Shown here: positions 39,829 to 51,400 of the stretch, piece by piece
Layout: each line of letters starts with the position of its first letter
Numbering within the stretch: the first letter of the stretch is position 1
Origin: Oasisia sp. SBJ-2009
Lineage: Eukaryota; Annelida; Polychaeta; Sabellida; Siboglinidae
Direction of reading: 5' to 3'
Assembly: GCA_964017155.1 (NCBI GenBank)
Contig: OZ024861.1
Span: forward strand, 46,741,513-46,805,512
Length of the DNA: 64,000 nt
Made by a program: the position numbers and the translations under genes
The notes under the pieces: generated by a model
Database searches by the model: none
Told to the model about the DNA's origin: nothing
What the model saw: only the letters and a program-made list of their open reading frames with translations

Positions 39829-40971
39829 ATGATGCCTTTCATATCACAAGGGTATACCCGAAGAGGGGGTGGTGTTGCTATATACACAAACAAGAAACTA
39901 TCAGGTGCACTGGCAGAAAGTAAATCGTTTGTAATAGAAAATATTCTTGAATGTGTTACTGTAGAATTAACCATAAAAAACCACACAAATGTTGTAGTTA
40001 GTTGTATTTATAGAACACCAGGATCACCTATAGATACATTTTGTGAAAACTTAGAACGTAACTTAAGTGACGTTAAATCTATTAAAACAATATTTGTGTT
40101 TGGTGACTTTAACATAGATTTATTAAAACATGAGACCCATAATAATACTAAACATTTTCTAGACACAATGTATAGTTTAGGTCTTTATCCACTAATTGAT
40201 AAGCCTACCAGGATCACAGATAACTCAACTACACTAATAGATAACATATTCACAAATGAATTACGCTTCAACTTAACTAGTGGTATCATGTACAATGACA
40301 TTAGTGATCATTTACCAATATTTGCACTCTGTGAATATAACATAAGCAGGTATAATGTAAAAGAATTTCAATTTATCAGAAAAATGAACGAGGATACAAT
40401 GGCATCATTTTCAAATGAACCGATTCTACAAACCTGGGAAAATGTCTTAAAAACTGATGATGTTAATCAAGCATATGACTCTTTTCTACACATATTTATG
40501 ATTTTGTACTATTCTCTTTTCATGCCTTATATTATGTATTGTGCTGAAGTATTGGGTAACACATATGCTACAAATATTCATTGTTTAGTTTTATTACAAA
40601 AAAGAGTTATAAGATTAACTTGTGGTGCAAAAAGACTTGATCACACAAATTTACTCTTTCATAATGTACATATTCTTAAATTACCAGATCTTGTAAAGCT
40701 AAAAACTGCTATAATTATGTTTCAGGCATATCGTTATATATTACCAATGAATGTACAAAAATTGTTAAAAATACATGACTCTCGATATTCATCCAGGTAT
40801 AAATGCAAGTTCAAGCAAATCTATATACGTACTAACTTAAAAAGTATGTGTATTTCTGTTACTGGAGTTAAACTTTGGAACTCCTTCGATAATTCACTGA
40901 TTAGTTGTAAAAATGTTCATCATTTCAAAAAGTGTTACACAAATAGACTGTTGAATAATTATGTGTCCTAG
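39829..40971 (+). CDS. LINE endonuclease fused to RT C-terminal tail
   Basis: A 380-residue open frame. Its first half is the C-terminal part of the LINE endonuclease, including the SDH catalytic motif. Its second half is the tail that normally follows the thumb of the polymerase (LLQKRVIRLTCGAKRLDHTN, GVKLWNSFDNSL). No FADD box or other polymerase motif is present. Confidence 0.8.
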   Translation: MMPFISQGYTRRGGGVAIYTNKKLSGALAESKSFVIENILECVTVELTIKNHTNVVVSCIYRTPGSPIDTFCENLERNLSDVKSIKTIFVFGDFNIDLLKHETHNNTKHFLDTMYSLGLYPLIDKPTRITDNSTTLIDNIFTNELRFNLTSGIMYNDISDHLPIFALCEYNISRYNVKEFQFIRKMNEDTMASFSNEPILQTWENVLKTDDVNQAYDSFLHIFMILYYSLFMPYIMYCAEVLGNTYATNIHCLVLLQKRVIRLTCGAKRLDHTNLLFHNVHILKLPDLVKLKTAIIMFQAYRYILPMNVQKLLKIHDSRYSSRYKCKFKQIYIRTNLKSMCISVTGVKLWNSFDNSLISCKNVHHFKKCYTNRLLNNYVS

Positions 40972-41290
40972 ACCATTTTTTGCTAACAAATTAGATAACA
41001 AAATTAAACATTCAGTTTGTTTATTGTTGTAAAAGTTTTTTTTGTTTTTTTCTTTTCAACAAATGTCACAATGTCTTTTTTTATTAAATGTTGTATGGTT
41101 ACACGTAAATAGTGTTGTTGCACATTCTATTGCACTGTTCAGATGCTTTATGTATGAAATTAAGAATTTATAAGGGTAAACATGATAAGTATTGTACTTC
41201 TTTTACCCTTTTTTTCAACAATTTGTATTGTATGCACTGTATTTATAATGTAGTAGTTGTTGTTGAAAATAAATTTCAATTCAATTCAAT

Positions 41291-41690
41291 GATGCAAATT
41301 TACTCCCTGATAAAGGCACTTGCATCCTCAACAGATCAAAAGGAGAAAAAGCAATTATGAAGTACACAAATAATTAATGTAGTCAAAATATTTAACATAA
41401 TATTGTTGAAATAAGCCAAGAAATCGAAGTTACATTCAAAGATCAGCTTAAGCCTGTGGGAAAACATTCCCAATATTCATCGGAATGTTCCCAAAATGTT
41501 AATCTAGCATGCAGTTTAAATATTGTATCTTTTACGCTGATGTGAAAAAAAACCGAGTGATTAATTATTTTCAACAAGCAACAATTTAAGATGTATTTCT
41601 TACACGCAGCAAATTAGTCACTGACAAATAATTCATTTGGCTTAACACAAATCGTTGTTTTCACTTCGGGGCTTTGTAAATATTTAATCT
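41291..41690. other. Nothing recognised
   Basis: AT-rich sequence downstream of the LINE tail. Confidence 0.35.
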
Positions 41691-41694
41691 ATTT

Positions 41695-42150
41695 ATCTAC
41701 ATATATAATTCCAATAATACAATATTGGGTAGGGTTGATATGCCATCCATGCACCTACCACTGCCATACAAATTGGAAAGGCCAAAAGGAAACTAAATAG
41801 TTCTTGACACAAACTTTCAAGAAGTACCAGCAGATGAGAAACTGGGAATGTTTTGTTTGGCCTAACACGACTTACCTAATACCCCCGTAAGGACACTATT
41901 TCCACTAGGGCTGACTAGTCCCAGGTACATCAAAGGTGAGTCATGCAGCACGGGTGTTTGTCTATAGTGGCTGCATGAATGACAAGATCCTTACCTTTTG
42001 TTAACGCCATGTATCTATAGAAAGGAAACCGGCTCAGTTTAGGCGCCTCCACCATGATGCACGCTGGCTACGCATACATGACATGACAGACGACCAAAAC
42101 ATGGACTTTGTGACACTAAAGCACTGATAACAGCCGCAGCAAGCTTAGTC
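41695..42150. mobile_element. Dispersed repeat family E, copy 2 (empty site)
   Basis: Matches 30907-31590 and the left flank at 28175-28197, and is uninterrupted at attccaataatacaatattg. It is therefore the pre-insertion allele type for the 2.7 kb element at 28207-30906. Confidence 0.75.
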
Positions 42151-42206
42151 ATGCAACATGCTGTCTACAGGCTACCTACACCGGCTGGATCATGTGTTGA
42201 ATCAAC

Positions 42207-42425
42207 AACTGTGAGAGGCTTTATAATAAGCAACGACTGTGAGAGGCTTTACAATAAGCAACGACTGTGAGAGGCTTTACAATAAGCAACGACTGTGAGA
42301 GGCTTTACAATAAGCAACGACTGTGAGAGGCTTTACAATAAGCAACGACTGTGAGAGGCTTTACAATAAGCAACGACTGTGAGAGGCTTTACAATAAGCA
42401 ACGACTGTGAGAGGCTTTACAATGA
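42207..42425. repeat. 28-bp minisatellite, eight units
   Basis: Units aacgactgtgagaggcttta + caataagc in near-perfect tandem. The lack of spacer diversity rules out a CRISPR array. Confidence 0.92.
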
Positions 42426-42429
42426 GTAT

Positions 42430-43150
42430 GCTATGACAGTGTATATATATAGACCTCTGCACTTAATTGGAGTATCATTGTGTAGGTGGGTCATATGAAT
42501 GTTATTGTGATGTAAACAAACAAATGTGTAGTCTCTAATAAATGAGTGGAACTGAGTCACGACGTTGCAACATTTTTCAGGTGTGAAAAATAAAAACATA
42601 TTCATGGTGACATTATAATGTGGGCATGTGTCCATGCATGCGGATGCACTGGGTTACATCCTAGCTGGGAAACAACCAGACCATGACCGATTTTTTATGG
42701 GCTTTACATCTACGTACGTACAGCTGATCTAAACAGGTCAACTACAAATCATCCATCACACAAGCACGACACAAGTTGGGACACCTTTATTTATAAAATA
42801 TCATGTGACATCCTGTTTGTGGGTTAGTACAGTTACTAATATGGTTCTCTGTATAGCTGATATATACCCATCTCTCTCTCTACTTTGCATATATACGGAG
42901 AAATAAAGTATGTGTGTTAATAATCAGTTGACACTAGAAACTGAGTGCTTTAATAATCAGTGCTTGATGATCTATGTGACAATCATAAGTAAAACTTGTC
43001 ACATACACTTACACAACAGCTAGACAAACATGTGATTCATAAACATATGCAACCAAACTATTAACATGTTAAAGCATGCCCTGTAATGTATAATGTCAGT
43101 AAGACTAACTCTCCCCATCAACAAAGATGTATAAGGCATCAAGTTACAAC
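42430..43150. other. Nothing recognised
   Basis: No exon or repeat supported. Confidence 0.35.
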
Positions 43151-43183
43151 CAGTTGTTTCTCCTTCAGTTGCTCACCCACCAG
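43135..43183 (-). other. Possible terminal exon of an unidentified gene
   Basis: The minus strand has TATTTCTCAG|GAGAATTTACTGG followed by an open frame, ENLLVGEQLKEKQLVVT, then TGA. The acceptor looks good but the peptide is not recognised. It could pair with the exon-like block at 43867-43916. Chance occurrence is possible. Confidence 0.25.
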
Positions 43184-43866
43184 TAAATTCTCCTGAGAAA
43201 TATTAAAAATTGTAAATATTCCTAGGTGACTGACGTCATCTTTAAAACCCGATTCTTCCTTTGCACATGGATACATCTCTGCAGGGTGAAAACCATTTAT
43301 TTCAAATGATTGCACTTATCCACATCCATTTATATAAATGTGTAAACCACAAGAAGGTTACCATTAAAGCCACCTGTTTATGCACCCATGTAAATGTGAC
43401 ATATCCTCAGTATATTTCTGATTTTTTAACGAGCACATATAATCTGCATATATAAACTTGTCAATATTCAACATGGTCACATTGATTTAATATCAGACCT
43501 GCATTCAATAACTGTATTCTTTGAAACAAAAACATGTATCGTTACAATATAAATCTTTAACGGCGCATCTTTAAAAAATATCTATTACACAACAGTATAT
43601 ATGTAATTTTGTTTAAAGTAAATACAATTGAGTATGTCTTGTATATATATCCACACCTTGATTTTTATATTCACACTACCATTTCTTAATCATAAAAACA
43701 TAAACCAATACAGTGTGTTTCTTTTAAACTGCAGATTACCAAAGAAAGCGGATTACTAAAGAACACATAAACAAGACATTACTATATAAAATCAGTATCA
43801 GTAAGAATTAGTAAAATACTGTGCACGGTACAAATTTGCTAATACTGTAATCCAAGTTCCACCTCA

Positions 43867-43916
43867 CTTTGTTGGTCCCATCATCCCACGTGACACCAAC
43901 CTGCAGACAGAATTCA
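43867..43916 (-). other. Exon-like block, 50 nt, with strong splice signals
   Basis: The minus strand has CCTTGTTTTAG|GTGAATTC, then open frame EFCLQVGVTWDDGTNK, then |GTGAGG. Both splice signals are good. It lies about 0.85 kb downstream of the HGD stop, so it might be a 3' UTR exon, an alternative HGD terminus or part of another gene. The peptide is not recognised. Confidence 0.3.
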
Positions 43917-44354
43917 CCTAAAACAAGGAACATTAGTTCTCAGATTCAGTCACATGTGCACTGCTAACTGATGCCTTCTTCCCATTTCCCAACTCCCGTT
44001 ATGTTACCCTTAGAAGAGTGACAGTTTCTTGTCAATGAAGTAGTTTAGTTTCAGTTGATATCCTCAGCATATTATTTAATAAGATTGCTACCAAAGGTTT
44101 CACGCTTTTTTCAGGCATTTTCTTCCACTTTCTACTTCTACAAATAAAGTGGGACAGGCATTTTCGTTTTGGACAATATTGCTAAAGAGAGTTTAGAGAA
44201 AAAGAACCCTGCTCAGTGAGTCCACGTCAGACTGTTTACATTTCCCTGCGTGATCGAGTCAGAGTTTGTACTTCCATCAGCAGAGATACTAGACATTTTT
44301 ATGCTACACAACGGACCTGTTCTCTAGCAAAATACACTGAATTAACACGATTTA

Positions 44355-44530
44355 ACAAGACATCAAGATTGCCACCTAGGGAATCAACTCTAGATGGCAG
44401 GTGGATAAGGAAGCCCTTTGGCTTATCGAGAGTCCAACCTATCTATCTAAATGTACCCCGCCCTTCTTAGGTATATGTCGATTTTATTTTTAAACATTAA
44501 CACTACTAGCACCTACACATGATTGTAGTG
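44355..44530 (-). mobile_element. LINE 3' end fragment
   Basis: Inverted match to the 3' end of the LINE at 11555-11957: ccacctaggg, atggcaggtgga, gccctttggcttatcgaga, ccgcccttcttag. Only the tail is present. Confidence 0.65.
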
Positions 44531-44643
44531 TTTTTACCTGGAAGGACAGTGGACGGATATAAACCTAGGAGCAAAAAAGCCTTTCGGAAAACATACATTT
44601 TGTCGAGTATGCGTTTGATAATTGATGTCACATGTGTGTGGTG

Positions 44644-44649
44644 TTTATT
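44644..44649 (-). terminator. Candidate polyadenylation signal of HGD
   Basis: AATAAA on the minus strand, 117 bp after the HGD stop codon. Position fits a short 3' UTR. Confidence 0.5.
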
Positions 44650-44765
44650 TCATGTAATAATACACACCTAGACTGGCTTGTGAATGTATGTCAGCTAGCA
44701 CACATGTCTACCATAAAATATTTAGAATAACGTTTCACTGCATAATGGCTTGAAATGCAAAATAA

Positions 44766-44990
44766 TTAGTAAGCAACATCATGAATGGCAACACACATGA
44801 TTAGAGTATGATCTAATACTAACTGACACATGATTAGAGCATGATCTAATACTAACTGAGGCTTCGCATTTGGGTTGAAGTGTTTCTTCAGAGACTGCCA
44901 GCATTTGTAGTAAGCGTGGTCCAGTTTCTCGCAGGACGTTTCTCCCCACTCCGTCACAGCCAGGCCCAGACAGGTCTCAAACATGAAGGC
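44766..44990 (-). CDS. HGD: HGD terminal exon with duplicated C-terminal extension
   Basis: Begins [16 protein letters not shown] and runs through [15 protein letters not shown], where human HGD nearly ends. It then adds an 11-residue repeat, QLVLDH(A/T)LIMC, twice, and ends VAIHDVAY before TAA. The repeat comes from a perfect-phase 33-bp duplication (44794-44826 and 44827-44859) differing at one base. Confidence 0.88.
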   Translation of the reverse strand, partial: AFMFETCLGLAVTEWGETSCEKLDHAYYKCWQSLKKHFNPNAKPQLVLDHALIMCQLVLDHTLIMCVAIHDVAY

Positions 44991-45350
44991 CTGCGAACAC
45001 AGCCACAACGGAAGATTAAGTTTACCCGGTACTACATCATCTATGTCACATTTAGTTACTCTGCACATTAGCTATACATATTTCCTAATGGGTTTTGTAG
45101 ATATAAAAAATCTAGTAATAAAAAAATTGGATGTGGGTAGGTGGGTGGATGGTTGGAGGGTCCATTTGGAATACAAAAAATTGAATGAAAAGTTGGTTTA
45201 GTTCTCAACAGAGTACACAATGTGGATTGGACAAATTCTGCTCATTATATACATTTTCAGCTCTGGGATGTGTAATATGTTCAAGCTATTCTTTTGAACA
45301 GACAGAATTGTGAGTCCCAGGGATTTGGGATTCTGTCTGTGTATATATAC

Positions 45351-45400
<50 letters not shown>

Positions 45401-48400
45401 GTATATATATACATATATATATATGTATATATATACATATATATATGTATATATATATATATAGATATATATATATACATATACATATATATATATACAT
45501 ATATATATGTATATATATACATATATACATATACATATATATTATATATATATACATATATATATATATACACACACACAATTTCATCACTGGAAGACAG
45601 ATACATATTGTAAATTTATCACTGCAATTTATTTAGCTTTCCATTTTTTTATTAGGAGTGTGTGGGTTGCATTGATCCTACCCAATTTGTGTTGGATTAT
45701 TAGAAACATAGCCCCTAAGATAATGTGCAACAGAGAAATATTTAAAATGACAAAGTAACTAAGTTGTTCTTTTTTATCCAAAAAAATAACAACAGCCTGA
45801 TGGATCATTCGTCCTGCTCTACCCTATCTCTGGTATCACTAACATGGCCTAACCAATATATAGTGCTCCTCACTACATTTCACTGTAGCCTGTATGAATC
45901 TAATTACCATTGTAATTACAATATCTGAAATGCAAGATTGTATATCATGCATAATATAATAATTATGACATAATCTAAATAAATAAAACTCCTCAGCATG
46001 AAAGAAAACATATTTACAATCAACTCTAACTAATAACATTTTCAGTATCGATTTGACATAAATGTTGCCACTGATTTGAATCTGAGATTTTATCTAAATG
46101 ACTGATCATGCCAAAGTTCTAATGGATCACATTTATATAACCACAAACCTGAAACATAAGCACACAACGCCAGGATGATTCATTATCAACCATAATTATT
46201 TGTATTCACAATCCCTGCAAAAACACATATAAACTAACAATCCTGGGCCCAGTTTCATACTTACTTACTTATGCCTTTTCGCTCGCTCGGAGCATAGGCC
46301 ATCGACTAAGGAACGCCACTGTTTTCTGTTTGTGGCCATCTTCTCCATTTCTTTCCAGGTGTACCCCATCTCTTTTGTATCTTTTTCTGTGTCTCTCTGC
46401 CAGGTGTTTCGTGGCCTACCTCTTCTTCTCTTCCCTGGGGGGTTCCATGTGATGGCTTGACGGGTGATTGATTCTGGTGGTTTCCTTAGTGTATGTCCTA
46501 TCCACCTCCATTTTCTCTTCTTTATTTCATTTTCTATGGGTAGTTGCTTGGTTGTTTTCCAGAGTGTGGTGTTCGGTACCTTGTCTGTCCACTTCAAGTG
46601 TAGTATTCTGCGCAGGCATTTGTTGATGAAGGTCTGTATTTTCTTTAGTGTCTTCTGTGTGGTTCGCCATGTCTCCGCTCCGTAGAGCAAAACTGCCTTC
46701 ACATTTGAGTTAAACAATCTCATCTTGGTGTTAATTTTGATTCGTTTTGCTCTCCAAATTTTTCTCAACATGATGAATGCCACTCTTGCTTTCTGGATTC
46801 TTGCTTTGACGTCTTCTTCTGTCCCTCCAGTTTTGTTTATTGTACTGCCCAGGTATGTGAATGCATCTGTCTCTTCCAGTGGCTCTCCGTTCAATGTAAT
46901 GGGGTTGTTGTTCTTTGTGTTGGCTTTCATAGTCTTTGTCTTGCTTCTGTTGATGTTGAGTCCAAGCTGTGTTGACACTGTGTTTAGCTGCTCTGTTTTT
47001 TCCTGCATCTGTTTATGGCTGTGTGAGAGGAGAGCGAGGTCATCCGCAAAGTCCAGGTCCTCCAATTGGCTCCATGGTGTCCACTGGATCCCATTTCTTC
47101 TATTTTTTGTAGTCTTTTTCATGATCCAGTCTATGGCGAGCAGGAATAGGAACGGTGACAGAAGACATCCTTGCCTCACTCCTGTCTTCACCATGAAGGA
47201 GTCCGTTAGTTGTCCTGCATGAATGACCCTGCATGCCATGTCTTCATAACTACTTCTTATCAGAGATATAAATTTCTCAGGTATGCCGTAGTGCTGTAGG
47301 AGTTTCCACAGCGTGTCTCTGTCAAGGCTATCAAATGCTTTCTCGTAGTCAACGAAGTTTATATACAGTGATGAGTCCCATTCCATGGATTGTTCGACAA
47401 TGATTCTCAGTGTTGCAATTTGGTCGGTGCAGGATCTGTCTTTCCGGAAGCCAGCTTGGTGGTCTCTGAGCTTGGCATCTACACCTGTTTTCAGTCTGTC
47501 CAAGATTATTCTGTTGAGGACCTTTCCGGGTACTGATAGGAGCATTATCCCTCTATAGTTCTTACATTCTTGCATATCGCCTTTCTTTGGGAGCTTCACA
47601 AGGTACCCTTCTTTCCATTCCGTTGGTATTTCTTCTTGTTCCCATATCTTCCCGAATAGGTCATGCAGTATCTCGGTGGAGGTCTCTATGTCAGCCTTGA
47701 TTGCCTCTGCAGGAATTTTGTCTGGGCCGGAAGCTTTCCCTCTCTTCATGTGCTGAATGGCTTTTTCAATTTCTGCCTTACTTGGTCTTTCACAGTTTAT
47801 CTGGAGTACTTCTTCCGCTGGTGCGATGTCTGGAGGGTTCTGAGGTGGTGGCCGGTTTAGCAGTTCTTCAAAATGTTCCCTCCATCTCTTCAACTGGTCT
47901 TCATCACTGGTAAGTACATTGCCATTCTTATCTTTGATGGGTCTGTCTGTGTTCTTGTACTTTCCTGCTAATTTTCTTGTTACATCATACAGTTGTTTCA
48001 TGTTTCCTTGGGCTGATGCATCCTCTGCTTCTTTGGCTAAGTCTTCAATGAAGTTTGCCTTGTCTGTTTTTACGCTGTTCTTGACTGCTCTGTTTGCCTC
48101 TGTATACTCTTCCTGTGCTGCTGCTTTTGCTGCTCTCGTTCGGCTGTTGTTAACTGCACCTTTCTTTTCCTTCCTCACTTGCACTTTGTTGACAGTCTCT
48201 GCAGAAATCCAGTCTTTTTGTTGGTATTTCTTCTTTCCCAGAACTTCGCTGCATGTGCTGGTCCACATCTCCTTGATCTGTTGCCATTGTGTGTCTATGT
48301 CCATGTTTCCTTCATCAAGGATATCTTGTAGGGCTTCGTATTTGTTTCTGACTGTAAGTCGGAAGGTCTCTTTTGTCACCCTGTCCTGTAGGAAGTCCAC

Positions 48401-51400
48401 ATTGTACTGCGTTCTGGTGCTTCGCTTGACTTCTCTCTTCTTTAGCTTCATCTTCATTCTGGCCAGCACTAGATGGTGGTCTGAGGCTGCATCTGCCCCT
48501 CTCTGCACTCTCACATCCTGCATTGATCTTCTGAACTTTCGTCCTATGCAGATATGGTCTATTTGATTTTCTGTCCTGTGGTCCGGTGATACCCAGGTTG
48601 CCTTGTGAATCCTGCGATGCGGGAACACGCTGCCTCCGATGATCATATTGTTAAATGCACAAAAGTCGGCCAACATCTCGCCATTTTCATTCATTTTGCC
48701 AAGTCCCTGTCTGCCCATGACTTCTTCGTACCCCCAGTTTCATAAAGCCGTGTAACTTCACGCGCAATTACGTGGTCTACTGGTCGCAGCTAACAGCGAA
48801 TAGTCAATGCAGCTTACGGCCGGTTTCATGAGACCAGTTTAGCATTCCTGCCACTAAATCGACTAAGAATCCCTGCATTTGTGCTGTCTGAACAACCTTT
48901 TTCTTTCTAGCTGCTGCCTTTGTCGTACACATAGCAAATGGGAAGCTATGATGAATGTAAAGGATATAAAAGTAAATATTACAACTAGCGTAAAGTTACG
49001 CCTATTAAATACATAGTGAATATATTGTTCATTGAAACTGGGCCCTGGGGTTTTATGTATTCGATCCTTGTACAAAGTAATAGAAGTACGAGACATACCA
49101 TGGTGCCTTCAGCGATCCTCTCCGGCTCCAACTTTCCGGAAGAGTTCTTCTCGAAACAGTTCGTGTCAGGTCCGTGGGGGGTCATCATGCTGTGGAGGGT
49201 GGCGCCCCCTGGCTGGAAGCCTTCCGGCTGACGAGTACCAACAGAAATTATTCCGCAAATTCTTTCGCAATATCATAAATATAAAAAAGTCAGACATTTT
49301 ATTATTATTCCATATAGCCATGCAAACATGATACATTAATTTTATACCAATATATGTATATTGTATTATATTTAATTGAAATTAATTTCAATAACAACTA
49401 CTACTACTACATTATAAATACAGTGTACACAATACAAATTGTTTGAAAAAAACATGATACACCATGCATATATTGTTATTTAGTTATTTTATTTAGCTAT
49501 ATTATTTTTAGTACAGGTGAGTGTACCGTCACTCCACCATGTGGCCGTCCCCCTAATAATATAAGTTTCAGAAATAGGAAGAGTTACATACCACATGCAA
49601 GTACAGTTTAATATTGTCATAGTTTGACACACAAGCTGCCATTTTTATGCTATTTTGCCCTTTTCGTTAATGATCCTTTCACATATGGGTGTAACTGCTA
49701 CACCAGAAACCTCCATTGTAAGTTATAAGGTTTCCACTCAATAAAAACTCATCTGGACTGCCTAAGTCACCAATATCAATTGTTTTGTTATCCATGGTTA
49801 CATAACATGGTGGAGGGAGATATTTGATGAGGAAAGATATACCATTAGACTTGAGTTAAGGGTTTGAAACTGGACTAAGGGTTCAGATTTCACGGCAAAA
49901 CAGAACCCAGAAATATAGTTATAGGGTAAAATTAATCAAGAAAATTATGTTGATTAATGAAATATTAAAATTAAATGTTACATGTGAACACATACCATTT
50001 TATCTGTAATTTCCTACCTTTGCTTCATAATGTCCTCTTATAAGGCCCATAAATTCACTCATAATATTCCCTGAAAGCAAACCATGTCAGTCAGTAATGG
50101 GGCTATAAAGTGCAGCATGTTAAGTTACTGTTAGTTGTATTTGTATAACTAGAAAAGCCATGCTAGAAATTCAATATTTTATCAGGTTAGTGAAACAATC
50201 TGTAACTGTTATTACTGCAAAGCACCAACACAATTATAACAACTTTTTAAATAAATAAAATATATAATACAAGGTATTTTATTAATTTATTAGCATACAA
50301 ATTCTTCCAAATGTGGTAGTTTCTTATGTAATCTAATACAGACGAATTCTGTGGTGTTCATAACTCACATCTAAATAAACTATGAGCATCAGTAATGATG
50401 AATATACACCAACTGACAGTTGAATATGAAGTGGGGGTTTAACACACGTATTCCCACAGGAGTGCTTACATAACACACACCGTGAATATCCAACCAGATA
50501 GGCCTTATATATTCAACTTGAATTTCTTAAATATTTCGTTGGTACAAAGTTACGTTTTCCTAAAACATCTGCTTTGTGGGACACAGTGAGCACTTACGGT
50601 GGTAGTAGGGGGGTCGGAATGTATGCTGGGCCACCCCCCATCGAGGGGGGAAGATGACAAAGTCAGCGATGGCAACTCCGGGCTTCCCAGATGGACAGGT
50701 GAGTACAGTGAAGATGCTGGGATCCTGGGGATGACACAAAAGGTTAGTTCATATACAGCGCAGAATCCAGTGGTCAGGAATGCTCAAAGCATTTTACACT
50801 TTACCAGTGCTTCAAGTTTGAAAAACCCAGGCGAGCAATAAATCACTCACCTAAATGCAAAATTATTTGAGGGAGTGATTTTTACTTCTTTTTTATCCAC
50901 CAGGTGGCGTTCTATGTTATCCGCAAGGCAGCGCAACTGTGTAATCGAGTCACGCGGCTGGTCTTGCAAAGCGATCTTTTCGGTTACGCAGTTACTTACT
51001 TAGCGCCTCATAAACATCTGGATCGCACATGTACATCTAAACACATAATTTACTATGTAGGTCATCTTATTAGTGTTATGAACGTTCTTAGTCGCTTCAT
51101 GAGACCAGCCCCTGGCTAGTTGGCGCCACATTCCACATGATCTGGTGACGGGAGCAATTATCATAATTAAATCGCTCCCTAGATGGATGATTTGCGCGAG
51201 CGATAGGGAGCGAGAGCGATCGCTCGCCTTCAAAATGAAGCACTGTTTTACTCCCTGGTAAACCTGTTCGACTTAACACATCTCAACTTCTCTGAGAAGC
51301 ATCCAGCCATGCTGCAATTAATGAGTGATGACTATTCGTACATAAAATATCCACCACTGTCTATAGCCAGGCACTCATTTAGACAGCCAAGTAAATTGAA

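Larger units (their letters stand above)
38818..41290 (+). mobile_element. CR1/L2-like LINE with reverse-transcriptase core deleted
   Basis: ORF1 (to 39366) resembles LINE ORF1p RNA-binding proteins (EQYSRRSNFRFSGIPE, HRLGPK, IIIRFNRESVRDRVYKAR). ORF2 starts about 39411 with an apurinic-type endonuclease (FIHFNARSLKTNFHKI, AITETWIEPN), has one frameshift near 39850, then runs open to 40971 (GGGVAIYTN, VFGDFNIDLL, ISDHLPIFAL). After YDSFLHIFM it jumps directly to the extreme C-terminus (LYYSLFMPYIMYCAEVLGNT). The whole polymerase domain is missing, without breaking the frame. It ends with a ttcaattcaattcaat tail. Confidence 0.88.
46245..49045. mobile_element. MITE family D, copy 2, split by a LINE
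   Basis: Left end gggcccagtttcata at 46245, right end tgaaactgggccc ending at 49045. After removing the LINE the element is about 316 bp. The interior matches the copy at 27803-28093 in inverse orientation. Confidence 0.8.

Noticed and set aside
42207..42425. CRISPR-like array
   Set aside because: Units are contiguous with no unique spacers and the genome is eukaryotic. The same applies to 874-1193 and 5461-5700.
45198..45758. I/Y-rich open frames on both strands
   Set aside because: AT microsatellite artefacts, as also at 10528, 15053, 25244-25629, 55935-56332 and 57675.
46725..48566. Plus-strand open frames of 165-215 residues
   Set aside because: Antisense shadows of the LINE reverse transcriptase on the minus strand.
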